From UBA10649 sp965278965 (GTDB lineage Bacteria > Actinomycetota > Actinomycetes > S36-B12), in assembly GCA_965278965.1 (NCBI GenBank), contig OZ257127.1, positions 3,596,001 through 3,660,000 on the forward strand: a DNA stretch of 64,000 bases, written 5' to 3'. The position numbers and the translations under genes were made by a program. The notes below the pieces were generated by a model. It worked only from the letters and a program-made list of their open reading frames with translations, was not told the DNA's origin and made no database searches. Position 1 is the first letter of the stretch; every line of letters begins with the position of its first letter. Positions 34,067 through 41,277 of this stretch are shown here, piece by piece.

Positions 34067-34744
34067 ATGACTGCCGACGACCATGACCACGCGGCGCACG
34101 CCCACCACGAGCCGGAGGAGGGCACGGATCTCGCGACGTTCTGGGAGGAGCGCTACGCCGGGTCCGGACCGATCTGGTCGGGGCGGGTCAACACGACCCT
34201 GGCCGACGTCATCGCGCCCCTCGCTCCCGGGCGGGCTCTCGACCTCGGCTGCGGAGAGGGCGGGGACGCGATCTGGCTCGCTCATCAGGGTTGGGAGGTC
34301 ACGGCGGTCGACGTGTCGGCGACCGCGGTCGCCCGCGCCGCCGGTGCGGCAGCGGCCGCGGGTATCGAGCCCACTCGGATCACGTGGGTGGCCCACGACC
34401 TGTCCGACTGGCGGCCCGACGGGGGTTTTGACCTGGTCAGCGCCTCGTTCTTCCACTCGCCCGTCGAGTTCCCGCGGACGCAGGTGCTGCGGCGCGCCGC
34501 CGAGCACGTGACGTCGGGGGGACACCTGCTCCTGGTCTCTCACGCCGCTTTCCCTCCGTGGTCGGACGCTGCCGCGCACGGTGATCACGTGTTCTTGTCG
34601 CCCGAGGAGGAGCGCGCGGAGCTCGACCTGGACTCGTCGACGTGGACGACCGTGCTTGCCGAGGTGCGCGCGCGGGAGGCCGTCGGCCCCGACGGACAGC
34701 ACGCGATCCTGGACGACGGCGTCCTGCTCGTGCGTCGCGCCTGA
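34067..34744 (+). CDS. Class I SAM-dependent methyltransferase
   Basis: A 225-residue cytoplasmic methyltransferase. An N-terminal His-rich stretch (DHDHAAHAHHEPEE) is unusual and could bind metal. The SAM-binding motif I ALDLGCGEGGDAIWLA, the acidic end of strand 2 VTAVDVS, and motif FDLVSASFFHSP are clear. WEERYAGSGPIWSGRVN before motif I places it near the TPMT/tellurite-resistance-like group. The substrate is unknown. The stop is 6 bases from the convergent SDR gene. Confidence 0.88.
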   Translation: MTADDHDHAAHAHHEPEEGTDLATFWEERYAGSGPIWSGRVNTTLADVIAPLAPGRALDLGCGEGGDAIWLAHQGWEVTAVDVSATAVARAAGAAAAAGIEPTRITWVAHDLSDWRPDGGFDLVSASFFHSPVEFPRTQVLRRAAEHVTSGGHLLLVSHAAFPPWSDAAAHGDHVFLSPEEERAELDLDSSTWTTVLAEVRAREAVGPDGQHAILDDGVLLVRRA

Positions 34745-34750
34745 GCGACA

Positions 34751-35530
34751 TCAGTGCGCGGACAAGCCGCCGTCCACGACGATCGCCTGACCGGTGATGT
34801 ACGCGCCGGCGTCGCTCGCCAGGAGCAGCGCGGCGCCGGCGAAGTCCTCCGGCAGGCCGTTTCGTCCGACGAGCGTCCGTTCAGCGAGCGCAGCGACGAG
34901 CGCGGGATCGGCAGCGACGTGCGCGTTCATCGGAGTGAGAACCACGCCGGGCACGAGCACGTTGCTCGTCACGCCATGCCCGGACCAGGCCTCAGCCTGG
35001 GACCGCGCGAGCGACTCCAGGCCACCCTTGGAGACGCCGTAGGCGCCGCTGTTCACGAAGGCGCGACGTGCCTGCTGCGAGCTGAGGTGGATGAGGCGGC
35101 CGTGCCCTCGCGCCGCCATCCCGGGACCGAACCGCTGGCCGAGGAGGAACGGGGCCTCCAGGTTCACGGCCATCGTCCGGTCCCAGATGTCCGCAGTGAT
35201 CTCGTCCATGGGTGGTCGAAGGTTGACGCCTGCGCTGCTCACCACGATGTCAGGCTCGCCGTACACGGCGGCTGCCTCGTCGGCGATCTCGCGGACGCGG
35301 TCGCGGCTGCCGAGGTCGCCTGCGACGAACGCGGCCGTGCCACCATCGGCGTCGATCTCGTCCGCGACACGTCCGAGGGTCTCCGGCGTTTGGGCGACGA
35401 GGACGACCCGAGCGCCGGCACCGGCCAGTGCCATCGCAATCGCGCGACCTATGCCGGAGCTGCCCCCGGTGACGATCGCAACCCGACCGTCGACGGAGAA
35501 CAGACGCTGCAGGTAGGACGCCGTACTCAT
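34751..35530 (-). CDS. Short-chain dehydrogenase/reductase (SDR)
   Basis: A 259-residue classical SDR. It has the cofactor motif TGGSSGIGRA, NAG-equivalent SSAGVNLR, active-site Ser in LIHLSSQQ, and Tyr-Lys in YGVSK. ADPALVAALAERTLVGRNGLPED and the ITGQAIVVDGG end are typical of gluconate-5-dehydrogenase-like members. Substrate and cofactor are not certain. Its ATG follows a leaderless-type -10, and the gene diverges from a secreted-protein gene. Confidence 0.92.
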   Translation of the reverse strand: MSTASYLQRLFSVDGRVAIVTGGSSGIGRAIAMALAGAGARVVLVAQTPETLGRVADEIDADGGTAAFVAGDLGSRDRVREIADEAAAVYGEPDIVVSSAGVNLRPPMDEITADIWDRTMAVNLEAPFLLGQRFGPGMAARGHGRLIHLSSQQARRAFVNSGAYGVSKGGLESLARSQAEAWSGHGVTSNVLVPGVVLTPMNAHVAADPALVAALAERTLVGRNGLPEDFAGAALLLASDAGAYITGQAIVVDGGLSAH

Positions 35531-35536
35531 GGACGA

Positions 35537-35542
35537 AGGGTA
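35537..35542 (-). promoter_or_regulatory. Probable -10 element (TACCCT) for the SDR gene
   Basis: TACCCT on the minus strand is followed by 6 bases and ATG 35530, the leaderless pattern. Confidence 0.45.
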
Positions 35543-35663
35543 TTGACGAAGACGGGCACCGAAGGCGAGTTCGTGCAGCAGGGAGAGCGACCCCGGAGAA
35601 CGGGTCGACGCGCCGCCCACCCGCGGCTAGGGTCGGCGGGTTCGTCGAGGAGGGGAGCGTTCC

Positions 35664-36386
35664 ATGGCGGGTCGGCTCGTACGGACGTCGTTGGTGGTCG
35701 TCGCCTCGGTCTCGACCGTGGCCGCTGTCGCCGTGACTGGCTCGGCCGCGATGGCGGCACCGAGCGCCCCGACCGCCATGACCAAGGCATGTAAGGCGTT
35801 GCAGGCCAAGGCGATCGCCGCTGCAGCATCGAACCCGGCGGGCGGAGCGCCCACGGCGGCCGAGCGCACGTTCTACGCGAAGTGCCCCGGCGTCGACACG
35901 ATCGTCGTCATGTCGCTCGGCTCGCTGTCGCGGTACCAGCTCTTCGCCGACGCCAAGGGGCGGCCGGCCGGGATCAAGAAGGTGACCTCGAGCAATCCGA
36001 AGGTCGTCGCGCTCGGCAAGCCCGTCGCCGAGACCGTGGACGGGAAGGCGACGAACTCGACCGTCGTTCAAGCGATCGGCATGGGTCAGTCCCGCGTGTG
36101 CTTCACGCCGAAGTCCGGCGCCGGTCGCTGCGTCCTCATGGTCACGCCGAAGGCGATCTCCGGCAAGGCCGGTGGGCGCACGCTCAATGTCGCGTTCGGT
36201 GACGGTGCGAGCGACGCAGCCAAGGTCGTCAGCATCACCAGCTCCGACCCGACGGTCGTGTCGGTCGCGACGGACCCATCACGCGCGCTGCCGTACGTCG
36301 TGCTCGGCCAGCCCGGCAGCACCACGATCTGCGCGAAGTACACCAAGGGAACAGGCGGGTGCCAGCAGTGGACGATCGGCTCGTAG
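35664..36386 (+). CDS. Secreted protein of unknown function
   Basis: A 240-residue exported protein. Residues 1-33 form a signal peptide with a cleavage-like AAMAAP. Cysteines in TKACKAL, YAKCPGV, RVCFTP, GRCVL, TICAK and GGCQQ suggest disulphides outside the cell. Two segments of similar design, VTSSNPKVVALG and ITSSDPTVVSVA, look like paired bacterial Ig-like (Big) strands. GAGGAGGGGAG lies upstream of the ATG, and TAGGGT at 35628-35633 is a possible -10. No enzyme motif was seen. Confidence 0.72.
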   Translation: MAGRLVRTSLVVVASVSTVAAVAVTGSAAMAAPSAPTAMTKACKALQAKAIAAAASNPAGGAPTAAERTFYAKCPGVDTIVVMSLGSLSRYQLFADAKGRPAGIKKVTSSNPKVVALGKPVAETVDGKATNSTVVQAIGMGQSRVCFTPKSGAGRCVLMVTPKAISGKAGGRTLNVAFGDGASDAAKVVSITSSDPTVVSVATDPSRALPYVVLGQPGSTTICAKYTKGTGGCQQWTIGS

Positions 36387-36405
36387 GTCCGGCGGGAGCC
36401 GCCGC

Positions 36406-36792
36406 ATGATCGCCGTCGGGCTCGTCCTGGTCGGGATCGCGGCGCTGTTCCACGTCTACGTCTTCTACCTGGAGTCCGTGGCGTGGACCGGCCCTCGAGG
36501 ACGTGCGGCGTTCGGCACCACGGCTGAGGAGGCGCAGGCGACCCGGCTCCTCGCGTTCAACCAGGGTTTCTACAACCTGTTCCTCGCCCTGGCGATCATC
36601 GTGGGGACCGTCCTGGTCGCATCCGACCACCGTGCTGTCGGCGCGACCCTCGTCATCGCCGGCGCGTCGATGATGGTCGGTGCCGGGATCGTCCTGATCG
36701 CCTCGGATCGGTCCAAGGCCCGCGCGGGGCTCCTACAGGCCGTCCCGCCGGCGCTCGGCATCATCGCTCTGGCGATCGGGCTGACGCAGTAG
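36406..36792 (+). CDS. DUF1304-family membrane protein
   Basis: A 128-residue protein with four helices. MIAVGLVLVGIAALFHVYVFYLES, RGRAAFGTT and AFNQGFYNLFLALAI are the hallmark DUF1304 segments, including the conserved NQGFYN. Function is unknown. GGCGGGAG lies 7 bases before the ATG. It follows the secreted-protein gene by 19 bases and is probably cotranscribed with it. Confidence 0.88.
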   Translation: MIAVGLVLVGIAALFHVYVFYLESVAWTGPRGRAAFGTTAEEAQATRLLAFNQGFYNLFLALAIIVGTVLVASDHRAVGATLVIAGASMMVGAGIVLIASDRSKARAGLLQAVPPALGIIALAIGLTQ

Positions 36793-36853
36793 CGAGGTTG
36801 CCGACGGCGTGCCATTGCATCGGGCGACGCGGGTGTGAGACGGTGACGGTCAA

Positions 36854-36872
36854 TCAGGTAAGCCTTACCTAA
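36854..36872 (+). promoter_or_regulatory. DtxR/IdeR-type iron box upstream of the TetR gene
   Basis: Bases 36854-36872 match 16 of 19 positions of the DtxR/IdeR consensus TTAGGTTAGCCTAACCTAA. The core is a perfect palindrome, AGGTAAG and CTTACCT around a central C. It lies 30 bases before the TetR ATG and 61 bases after the DUF1304 stop, over the likely promoter. Iron-dependent repression of the downstream gene is inferred. Confidence 0.72.
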
Positions 36873-36902
36873 GTTAATGTGCCGACACGCCACGGAGCAG
36901 CC

Positions 36903-37526
36903 ATGACCGCCGTCACCCTCGCACCGCTGATGCCGCCGATGCCGCTCGCGCCGGCGGGAGCCCGTCGCCGCCGTGGGCGGCCCCCACGGGTGAACGTCGA
37001 CATGATCGCGCAGGCCGTGCTGGACGTCGGCTTCGTCCGGCTCACCTACGCGTGCGTTGGCGAGCGCCTGGGCGTAAGCCTCGCGACGTTGTTCCGGCAC
37101 GTCCGAGGTCGCGATGAGCTCTCGCGCCTAGGCCTGGACCTCGCGATCCGCCGGCACGAATGGCCCGGCCTCGACCAGCCGTGGCGTCCGCTGCTGGCGG
37201 CGTGGGCCGAGTCCGCGTGGCTGCTGTGGGCCGACCATCCGGGGGCGGCGGTCGAGGTCTCACGCGGGGTCATCCCGCCGGCGGCCCAGCAGCTGACCGA
37301 CGAGGTGAGCGCAGCGCTGGTTCGAGTCGGGTTCACCCCGACCTGCGCCGCCAGGGCGGTCGACCTCGTCTTCGACCTCGCGACGGACAGCCGGCGCAGT
37401 GCCGAGACGATCGACACCCGACGCGGCGACCCGCACGAGCTGTTCGCCGGCAAGCTCCAGGTGGTCCTCGCCGGGATCGAGGCCGAGCTCGCCCCGGTCC
37501 ACCGCGGCCTTGCCGACGTCTCCTGA
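36903..37526 (+). CDS. TetR-family transcriptional regulator
   Basis: A 207-residue regulator. RRRRGRPPRVNVDMIAQAVL opens the helix-turn-helix, followed by YACVGERLGVSLATLFRHV with the recognition helix (FRHV in place of the usual YxHF). The C-terminal ligand domain has no recognisable relatives. CGGAG upstream supports ATG 36903. The gene follows an iron box, so its product may act in an iron-responsive cascade. Its targets are unknown, and no transporter or siderophore gene lies next to it. Confidence 0.86.
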   Translation: MTAVTLAPLMPPMPLAPAGARRRRGRPPRVNVDMIAQAVLDVGFVRLTYACVGERLGVSLATLFRHVRGRDELSRLGLDLAIRRHEWPGLDQPWRPLLAAWAESAWLLWADHPGAAVEVSRGVIPPAAQQLTDEVSAALVRVGFTPTCAARAVDLVFDLATDSRRSAETIDTRRGDPHELFAGKLQVVLAGIEAELAPVHRGLADVS

Positions 37527-37584
37527 CCGATCTGCTGTGGGCGGAACGGGCCTTCGCTGCACGCACGGCAGGCTTCGTCCGGCC

Positions 37585-37590
37585 TAGCAT
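37585..37590 (+). promoter_or_regulatory. Probable -10 element (TAGCAT) for the XRE regulator gene
   Basis: TAGCAT ends 5 bases before ATG 37596 with no Shine-Dalgarno between, consistent with a leaderless transcript. Confidence 0.45.
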
Positions 37591-37595
37591 GCGGC

Positions 37596-37961
37596 ATGGC
37601 CGACACCACGCCCCCCGCCCTGCAACCTGAGCACCCGGACCCCCGCGCTGTCGACATCGGCCGCGACCCCGATCCGCTGTGGCGGCACGTGCTGGGAGCG
37701 CACTTGCGCGACCTGCGCCACGGCCGCGGGGAGCGGCTCGTCGAGACCGCCGAGCGTGCCGGGATCTCCCCTCAGTACCTGTCCGAGATCGAGCGCGGGC
37801 TGAAAGAGCCGTCGAGCGAGATGATCGACGCCGTCGCCGGCGCCCTCGACGTCCCGCTCGGCGACCTCGTCCTCGGTGTCGCGCAGACACTCCGCGCTCC
37901 GGCCCCGGCCCCGGCTCCGGCACGAACAGCCGGCGCCGTCGCCTTCGCCCTCGCCGCCTGA
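37596..37961 (+). CDS. XRE-family regulator, ClgR/PopR-like, with ssrA-like C-terminus
   Basis: A 121-residue DNA-binding protein. The helix-turn-helix lies at about residues 33-85, with LRDLRHGRGERLVETAERAG, ISPQYLSEIERGLKEPSSEM and LDVPLGDLVL. YLSEIERGxKEPSSE is typical of ClgR/PopR regulators of clp genes. An Ala-Pro hinge follows and the protein ends in AFALAA, like the ALAA end of the ssrA tag. In Streptomyces PopR, C-terminal Ala residues mark the protein for ClpP degradation. Two clpP genes lie immediately downstream on the opposite strand, so a feedback loop is likely but inferred. Confidence 0.85.
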   Translation: MADTTPPALQPEHPDPRAVDIGRDPDPLWRHVLGAHLRDLRHGRGERLVETAERAGISPQYLSEIERGLKEPSSEMIDAVAGALDVPLGDLVLGVAQTLRAPAPAPAPARTAGAVAFALAA

Positions 37962-37979
37962 CTCACGCCGCCAGCCCTC

Positions 37980-38034
37980 GACCTTGAGGTTCCACCGGGT
38001 GCGGGGGCCGCGGACCCGGTGGAACCTCAAGGTC
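37980..38034. terminator. Bidirectional hairpin terminator between the XRE regulator and clpP genes
   Basis: A perfect 21-base-pair inverted repeat (37980-38000 with 38014-38034) has a 13-base G-rich loop. One arm overlaps the last codons and stop of the convergent clpP gene. No T-run is present. Confidence 0.88.
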
Positions 38035-38620
38035 GGCGGTCGAGGATGACCCGGTCGACGATGCCGTAGGCGCACGCCTGCTCGGCCGACAGGACCTGGT
38101 CGTGGTCGGTGTCTGCCCGCAGCCGGGCCACGTCCTGACCGGTGTGCGTCGACAACACGTGCTCGAGCTGGGCCCGGACGCGTACGACCTCGTCGGCCTG
38201 CACGATCAGATCGGGGATCGCTCCGCGCCCCTGCGCTGCCGGCTGGTGCAGGACGACACGTGCGTGCGGCAGCATCGCGCGGCGGCCGGGAGCGCCGGCG
38301 GCGAGCAGGACGGCGCCGACCGCGACGGCCTGCCCGACGCAGATGGTGGCGACCGGTGGACGGACGTACCGGATCGTGTCGTAGATCGCCAGGCCCGCGC
38401 TCGGATCGCCGCCCTCGCAGTTGATGTAGAGCTGGATCTCCCGCTCGGGGTCATCTCCCTCCAGGTGCAGGAGCTGGGCGATGAGGGCGTTCGCGACGCC
38501 CGCGTCGATCCCGGTGCCCAGGTACACGATGCGCTCGGCGAGCAGATGCGAGTACACGTCGAGCACGCGCTCGCCACGCGGGTGCTGCGCGATGACGTTG
38601 GGGATTGGGTAGGTGCTCAT
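38027..38620 (-). CDS. ClpP-family subunit with catalytic Ser replaced by Ala (ClpR-like)
   Basis: A 197-residue ClpP-fold protein. INCEGGDPSAGLAIYDTI, GAVLLAAGAPGRR, LPHARVVLHQP and LSAEQACAYGIVD are ClpP blocks, so the barrel fold and heptamer interfaces should hold. His125 and Asp174 of the triad are present. The nucleophile position reads CVGQAVAVG, with Ala100 (codon 38321-38323) where active ClpP has Ser. It should be unable to cleave peptides and may act as a non-catalytic ring subunit, as cyanobacterial and plastid ClpR do. Its ATG overlaps the upstream active clpP (ATGA). Confidence 0.92.
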   Translation of the reverse strand: MSTYPIPNVIAQHPRGERVLDVYSHLLAERIVYLGTGIDAGVANALIAQLLHLEGDDPEREIQLYINCEGGDPSAGLAIYDTIRYVRPPVATICVGQAVAVGAVLLAAGAPGRRAMLPHARVVLHQPAAQGRGAIPDLIVQADEVVRVRAQLEHVLSTHTGQDVARLRADTDHDQVLSAEQACAYGIVDRVILDRRP

Positions 38621-39228
38621 GCGTGTGCTCCTGCCAGGAAGCCCGTCGACCGGCGCTGCGGCACGATCTCGGCGAACGAGCTGACGATCGTGTCGATGAA
38701 GCCGTAGTCCTGTGCCTGTGCGGCGGTGTACCAGCGATCGTGCAGGGAGTCCTCGAAGACGCGCTCGACCGGCTGCCCGGTGTCTGCGGCGATGAGCGCG
38801 AGCACCGTGTCGCGGGTGTGGCGCAGGTCGCCGGCCTGGAGCTCGATGTCGACGGCCGAACCGCCGATGCCGGCGGAGCCCTGGTGCATGAGGACCCGGG
38901 CATGCGGGAGCGCGCGCCGCTTGCCGCGGGCACCGGACGAGAGCAGGAACTGCCCGGCGCTGTAGGCGATGCCGAGTGCGAGCGTCGAGACATCGCACGG
39001 GATGAGGTCCATGACGTCTCGGATCGCGAGCATCGCCGGGACGGAGCCGCCGGGGGAGTGGATCCACAGCGAGACATCGGCCGACGGGTCGTCGAGGGCC
39101 AGTGTCATCAGCTGGGTGGCGAGCACGGCGCCGTTGTCGTCGTCGAGCGGCCCGTCGAGCACGAGCACGCGGCTGTCGTAGAGGTGTCTGCGGATGCGGT
39201 CGTCGAATCGCGGTGCGTTCTCGGTCAT
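38617..39228 (-). CDS. clpP: ATP-dependent Clp protease proteolytic subunit with intact triad
   Basis: A 203-residue ClpP. The triad is Ser90 (GIAYSAGQFLL), His115 (LPHARVLMHQ) and Asp164 (SLHDRWYTAAQ). WIHSPGGSVPAMLAI is the oxyanion strand. The GIAYSAGQ block differs from the usual GQAASMG of housekeeping ClpP1/P2, placing it with accessory actinobacterial ClpPs. ATG 39228 has AGGG 8 bases upstream. No ATPase (clpX or clpC) gene lies nearby. It shares a 4-base overlap with the Ser-less paralogue, so the two are made together. Confidence 0.93.
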   Translation of the reverse strand: MTENAPRFDDRIRRHLYDSRVLVLDGPLDDDNGAVLATQLMTLALDDPSADVSLWIHSPGGSVPAMLAIRDVMDLIPCDVSTLALGIAYSAGQFLLSSGARGKRRALPHARVLMHQGSAGIGGSAVDIELQAGDLRHTRDTVLALIAADTGQPVERVFEDSLHDRWYTAAQAQDYGFIDTIVSSFAEIVPQRRSTGFLAGAHA

Positions 39229-39271
39229 GCCGCAACCCTGCGTCATCGTCGACCACGCGCGAGGCCCATGC

Positions 39272-39300
39272 TGCCGCCGGCGGATCCGCCTCCGGCGGCA
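39272..39300. repeat. GC-rich inverted repeat in the clpP/arsR intergenic region
   Basis: GCCGCCGG and CCGGCGGC flank a central 12-base perfect palindrome, GGCGGATCCGCC (39279-39290), with a small bulge. It lies about 45 bases upstream of the clpP start. It could be an operator for the ClgR/PopR-like regulator or a hairpin; no known ClgR consensus was matched. Confidence 0.45.
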
Positions 39301-39313
39301 CAACAGTGTGCTC

Positions 39314-39344
39314 TTGCGCTAAGTGTTACCGACGACAATACTTA
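39314..39344 (+). promoter_or_regulatory. arsR promoter with overlapping operator palindrome
   Basis: The -35-like TTGCGC (39314-39319) and -10-like AATACT (39337-39342) are 17 bases apart. Overlapping them, TAAGTGTT (39320-39327) and AATACTTA (39337-39344) form an inverted repeat with one mismatch and a 9-base centre, the design of an ArsR-family operator. The ATG of arsR follows 5 bases later, so autoregulation is likely. Confidence 0.6.
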
Positions 39345-39349
39345 GCCAG

Positions 39350-39688
39350 ATGGCTCAGCAATCGGTGGCGCTCGACGCCGTGTTCGTCGCTCTCGGCGAC
39401 TCCACACGGCGGTCGGTCATCCGCCGACTGGGCGATGGCCCATCGACCGTCGGAGATCTCGCCCGCGGGTTCCCGATGACCCTGCCGTCGTTCATGAAGC
39501 ACGTCCGCACGCTGGAGGCCAGCGGGCTGATCCGCACCACGAAGTCCGGGCGCGTGCGGACATGCACGCTCAACCGCGCGAGGCTGGCCGTCGTCGATGG
39601 CTGGCTCGCCGAGCAGAGGCTCGCCTGGGAGGACCGGACGGACCGGCTCGAACGGTTCGTCACCGACGAGAAGGAGACCCCCGCGTGA
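39350..39688 (+). CDS. ArsR-family winged-helix regulator
   Basis: A 112-residue repressor-type protein. LGDSTRRSVIRRLGDGPSTVGDLARGF and PSFMKHVRTLEASGLIRTTKSGRVRTCTL (read as consecutive blocks) form the winged helix. The final WEDRTDRLERF helix is typical of the SdpR/AHSA1-linked subgroup that lacks metal-binding Cys pairs. It starts at ATG 39350, is preceded by an operator-like palindrome, and overlaps the AHSA1-domain gene by 4 bases. Confidence 0.92.
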   Translation: MAQQSVALDAVFVALGDSTRRSVIRRLGDGPSTVGDLARGFPMTLPSFMKHVRTLEASGLIRTTKSGRVRTCTLNRARLAVVDGWLAEQRLAWEDRTDRLERFVTDEKETPA

Positions 39689-40161
39689 CCTCTGACCTCA
39701 ACCTAAACCTCGACCTGACCCTCACACGAGTCATCCGAGCGCCGCGGAAGGCCGTGTGGCGGGCGTGGACTGCCCCCGACCAGTTCGCCCAGTGGTTCCT
39801 GCCGGCGCCCACGGTGTGCCGCGTCGACCGATTCGAGGCCCGCCCCGGCGGTGCCATCGTGACGTCGATGAGCGACGACGGCATCACCTTCGTCCCGCAC
39901 ATGGACGCCTGCTTTCTCGTCGTCGACGAGGGGGAGCGGATCGTCTTCACGAACGTCCTCGACAGCAGTTGGCGGCCCGTCGCCGGTTTCCCGGTGGCCA
40001 TGTCAGCCGAGATCGTGCTGAGTGACCACCCGGACGGCACGGACTACCGCGTCGTCGTCCGCCACGGCGACGCGGTGGCGAAGTCGCAGCACGAGGACCT
40101 TGGCTTCCACGACGGCTGGGGGAGCGTCACGGCGCAGCTGGCCGCCCTCGTCGAGGCCTGA
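39685..40161 (+). CDS. SRPBCC / AHSA1-domain protein
   Basis: A 158-residue ligand-binding protein of the START-like AHSA1 family. RVIRAPRKAVWRAWTAPDQFAQWF and RFEARPGGAIVTSM are its defining blocks, and HEDLGFHDGWGSVTAQLAALV closes the fold. Such proteins are often cotranscribed with an ArsR regulator, as here (GTGA overlap, AAGGAG upstream). Their ligands are unknown. It converges with the DUF2568 gene. Confidence 0.92.
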   Translation: MTSDLNLNLDLTLTRVIRAPRKAVWRAWTAPDQFAQWFLPAPTVCRVDRFEARPGGAIVTSMSDDGITFVPHMDACFLVVDEGERIVFTNVLDSSWRPVAGFPVAMSAEIVLSDHPDGTDYRVVVRHGDAVAKSQHEDLGFHDGWGSVTAQLAALVEA

Positions 40162-40172
40162 ACTCCAGGTAC

Positions 40173-40550
40173 CTACAGGGCTGAACGCTCGAGTTTGTCG
40201 TGACCGGGAAAGGGGTACCGGCGGCCCGCCGCGGCCGCAGCGCACCCGACGACCGCGAGAGCTGCGCCCCACCACGCCAGCCCAACGCCGGCGAGCAGGA
40301 ACCCTGTGGCGACGAAGAGCGCGCACTTCGTGACGAGCCGGGCGGCTCCTCCGAGCGGCCAGCGGGCTCGGGGTGCGAGCCAGGCACCCCACACCGCGGC
40401 GATGAGGAGTGGAAGGCCCACCGCCGCCACAATCGCCACAGCTACGCCGGTGCCGGCGACGTCGTGTGCCAACCGCCAGCCGCCGACCCCGGCGGCGAGG
40501 AGCAATGCGAGCTCGCTGACGAACGCGACGATGCCGACGACGACGCCCAC
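40173..40550 (-). CDS. YrdB/DUF2568-family membrane protein
   Basis: A 125-residue protein with four helices. ALLLAAGVGGWRLA, PLLIAAVWGAWLAPRARWPL and CALFVATGFLLAGVGLAWWGA match the YrdB family of unknown function. GTG 40550 lies 4 bases after the stop of the upstream ABC ATPase gene, so it is probably part of the ABC operon. Confidence 0.82.
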   Translation of the reverse strand: MGVVVGIVAFVSELALLLAAGVGGWRLAHDVAGTGVAVAIVAAVGLPLLIAAVWGAWLAPRARWPLGGAARLVTKCALFVATGFLLAGVGLAWWGAALAVVGCAAAAAGRRYPFPGHDKLERSAL

Positions 40551-40554
40551 GGGT

Positions 40555-41244
40555 TCACCGTAGGGCGTCGTCCGCGGTCAGTCGTCCATCGCGAAGCACC
40601 ACCTGCGTGTCGACCGAGGCGAGGGTCGATGCGTCGTGCGAGACGATGAGGGTCGCCGCTCCCTCCTGCGCCGCCAACGCGGAGATCAGCGCGATGACCT
40701 GCGTTCCGCGCTCGTGGTCGAGGGCGGACGTCGGTTCGTCGACGAGGAGCACGTCCGGGCGGCCGACGAGAGCTCGTGCGATGGCGACGCGTTGACGCTG
40801 CCCGCCGGACAGCTGGGCCGGGCGGCGGTGCTCGAGGCCGGCGAGGCCGACGGCGTCGAGCAGCGCGCGGGCATGGTCGCGCGCCGACGATGGTCGCCGG
40901 CCGCGTAGGTGCGCATGCAGCTCGAGCTGCTCGAGCGCGGTCAGCGAGGCGATCAGCTGGGGCTGCTGGAAGACCAGGCCGATGCGGTCGCGCCGGGCGC
41001 GGGTCGCCTCCCGTGGCTTCGTGGTGGGGGTGAACACGACGTCGCCGCCGATCCGCACGACGCCCGACGTGGGTCGGGTGAGCCCGCCGGCGACCGCGAG
41101 CAGGCTCGACTTCCCCGAACCGGACGGCCCCAGTAGCGCGGTGGACGTGCCCGCGGGGATCGCCAGGCTGACCGCGTCGACGGCCGTCAGGGTGCTGTCA
41201 CCGTCGGGGTAGTCGAGGGTGACGTCGTCGATGTGCAGGTCCAC
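40555..41244 (-). CDS. ABC transporter ATP-binding protein (LolD/MacB type)
   Basis: A 229-residue ATPase. It has Walker A LLGPSGSGKSSLLAVAGG, Q-loop VFQQPQLI, signature LSGGQRQRVAIARAL, Walker B VLLVDEPTSAL and the H-loop IVSHD. The type fits mechanotransmitting exporters of the FtsX/MacB superfamily. The permease gene ends 33 bases upstream on the same strand. A divergent two-component system lies beyond the permease and may control the pair. Confidence 0.94.
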   Translation of the reverse strand: MDLHIDDVTLDYPDGDSTLTAVDAVSLAIPAGTSTALLGPSGSGKSSLLAVAGGLTRPTSGVVRIGGDVVFTPTTKPREATRARRDRIGLVFQQPQLIASLTALEQLELHAHLRGRRPSSARDHARALLDAVGLAGLEHRRPAQLSGGQRQRVAIARALVGRPDVLLVDEPTSALDHERGTQVIALISALAAQEGAATLIVSHDASTLASVDTQVVLRDGRLTADDALR

Positions 41245-41277
41245 GAGTGCTCTCCTTGCGTGCGGTGCGATGGGATG

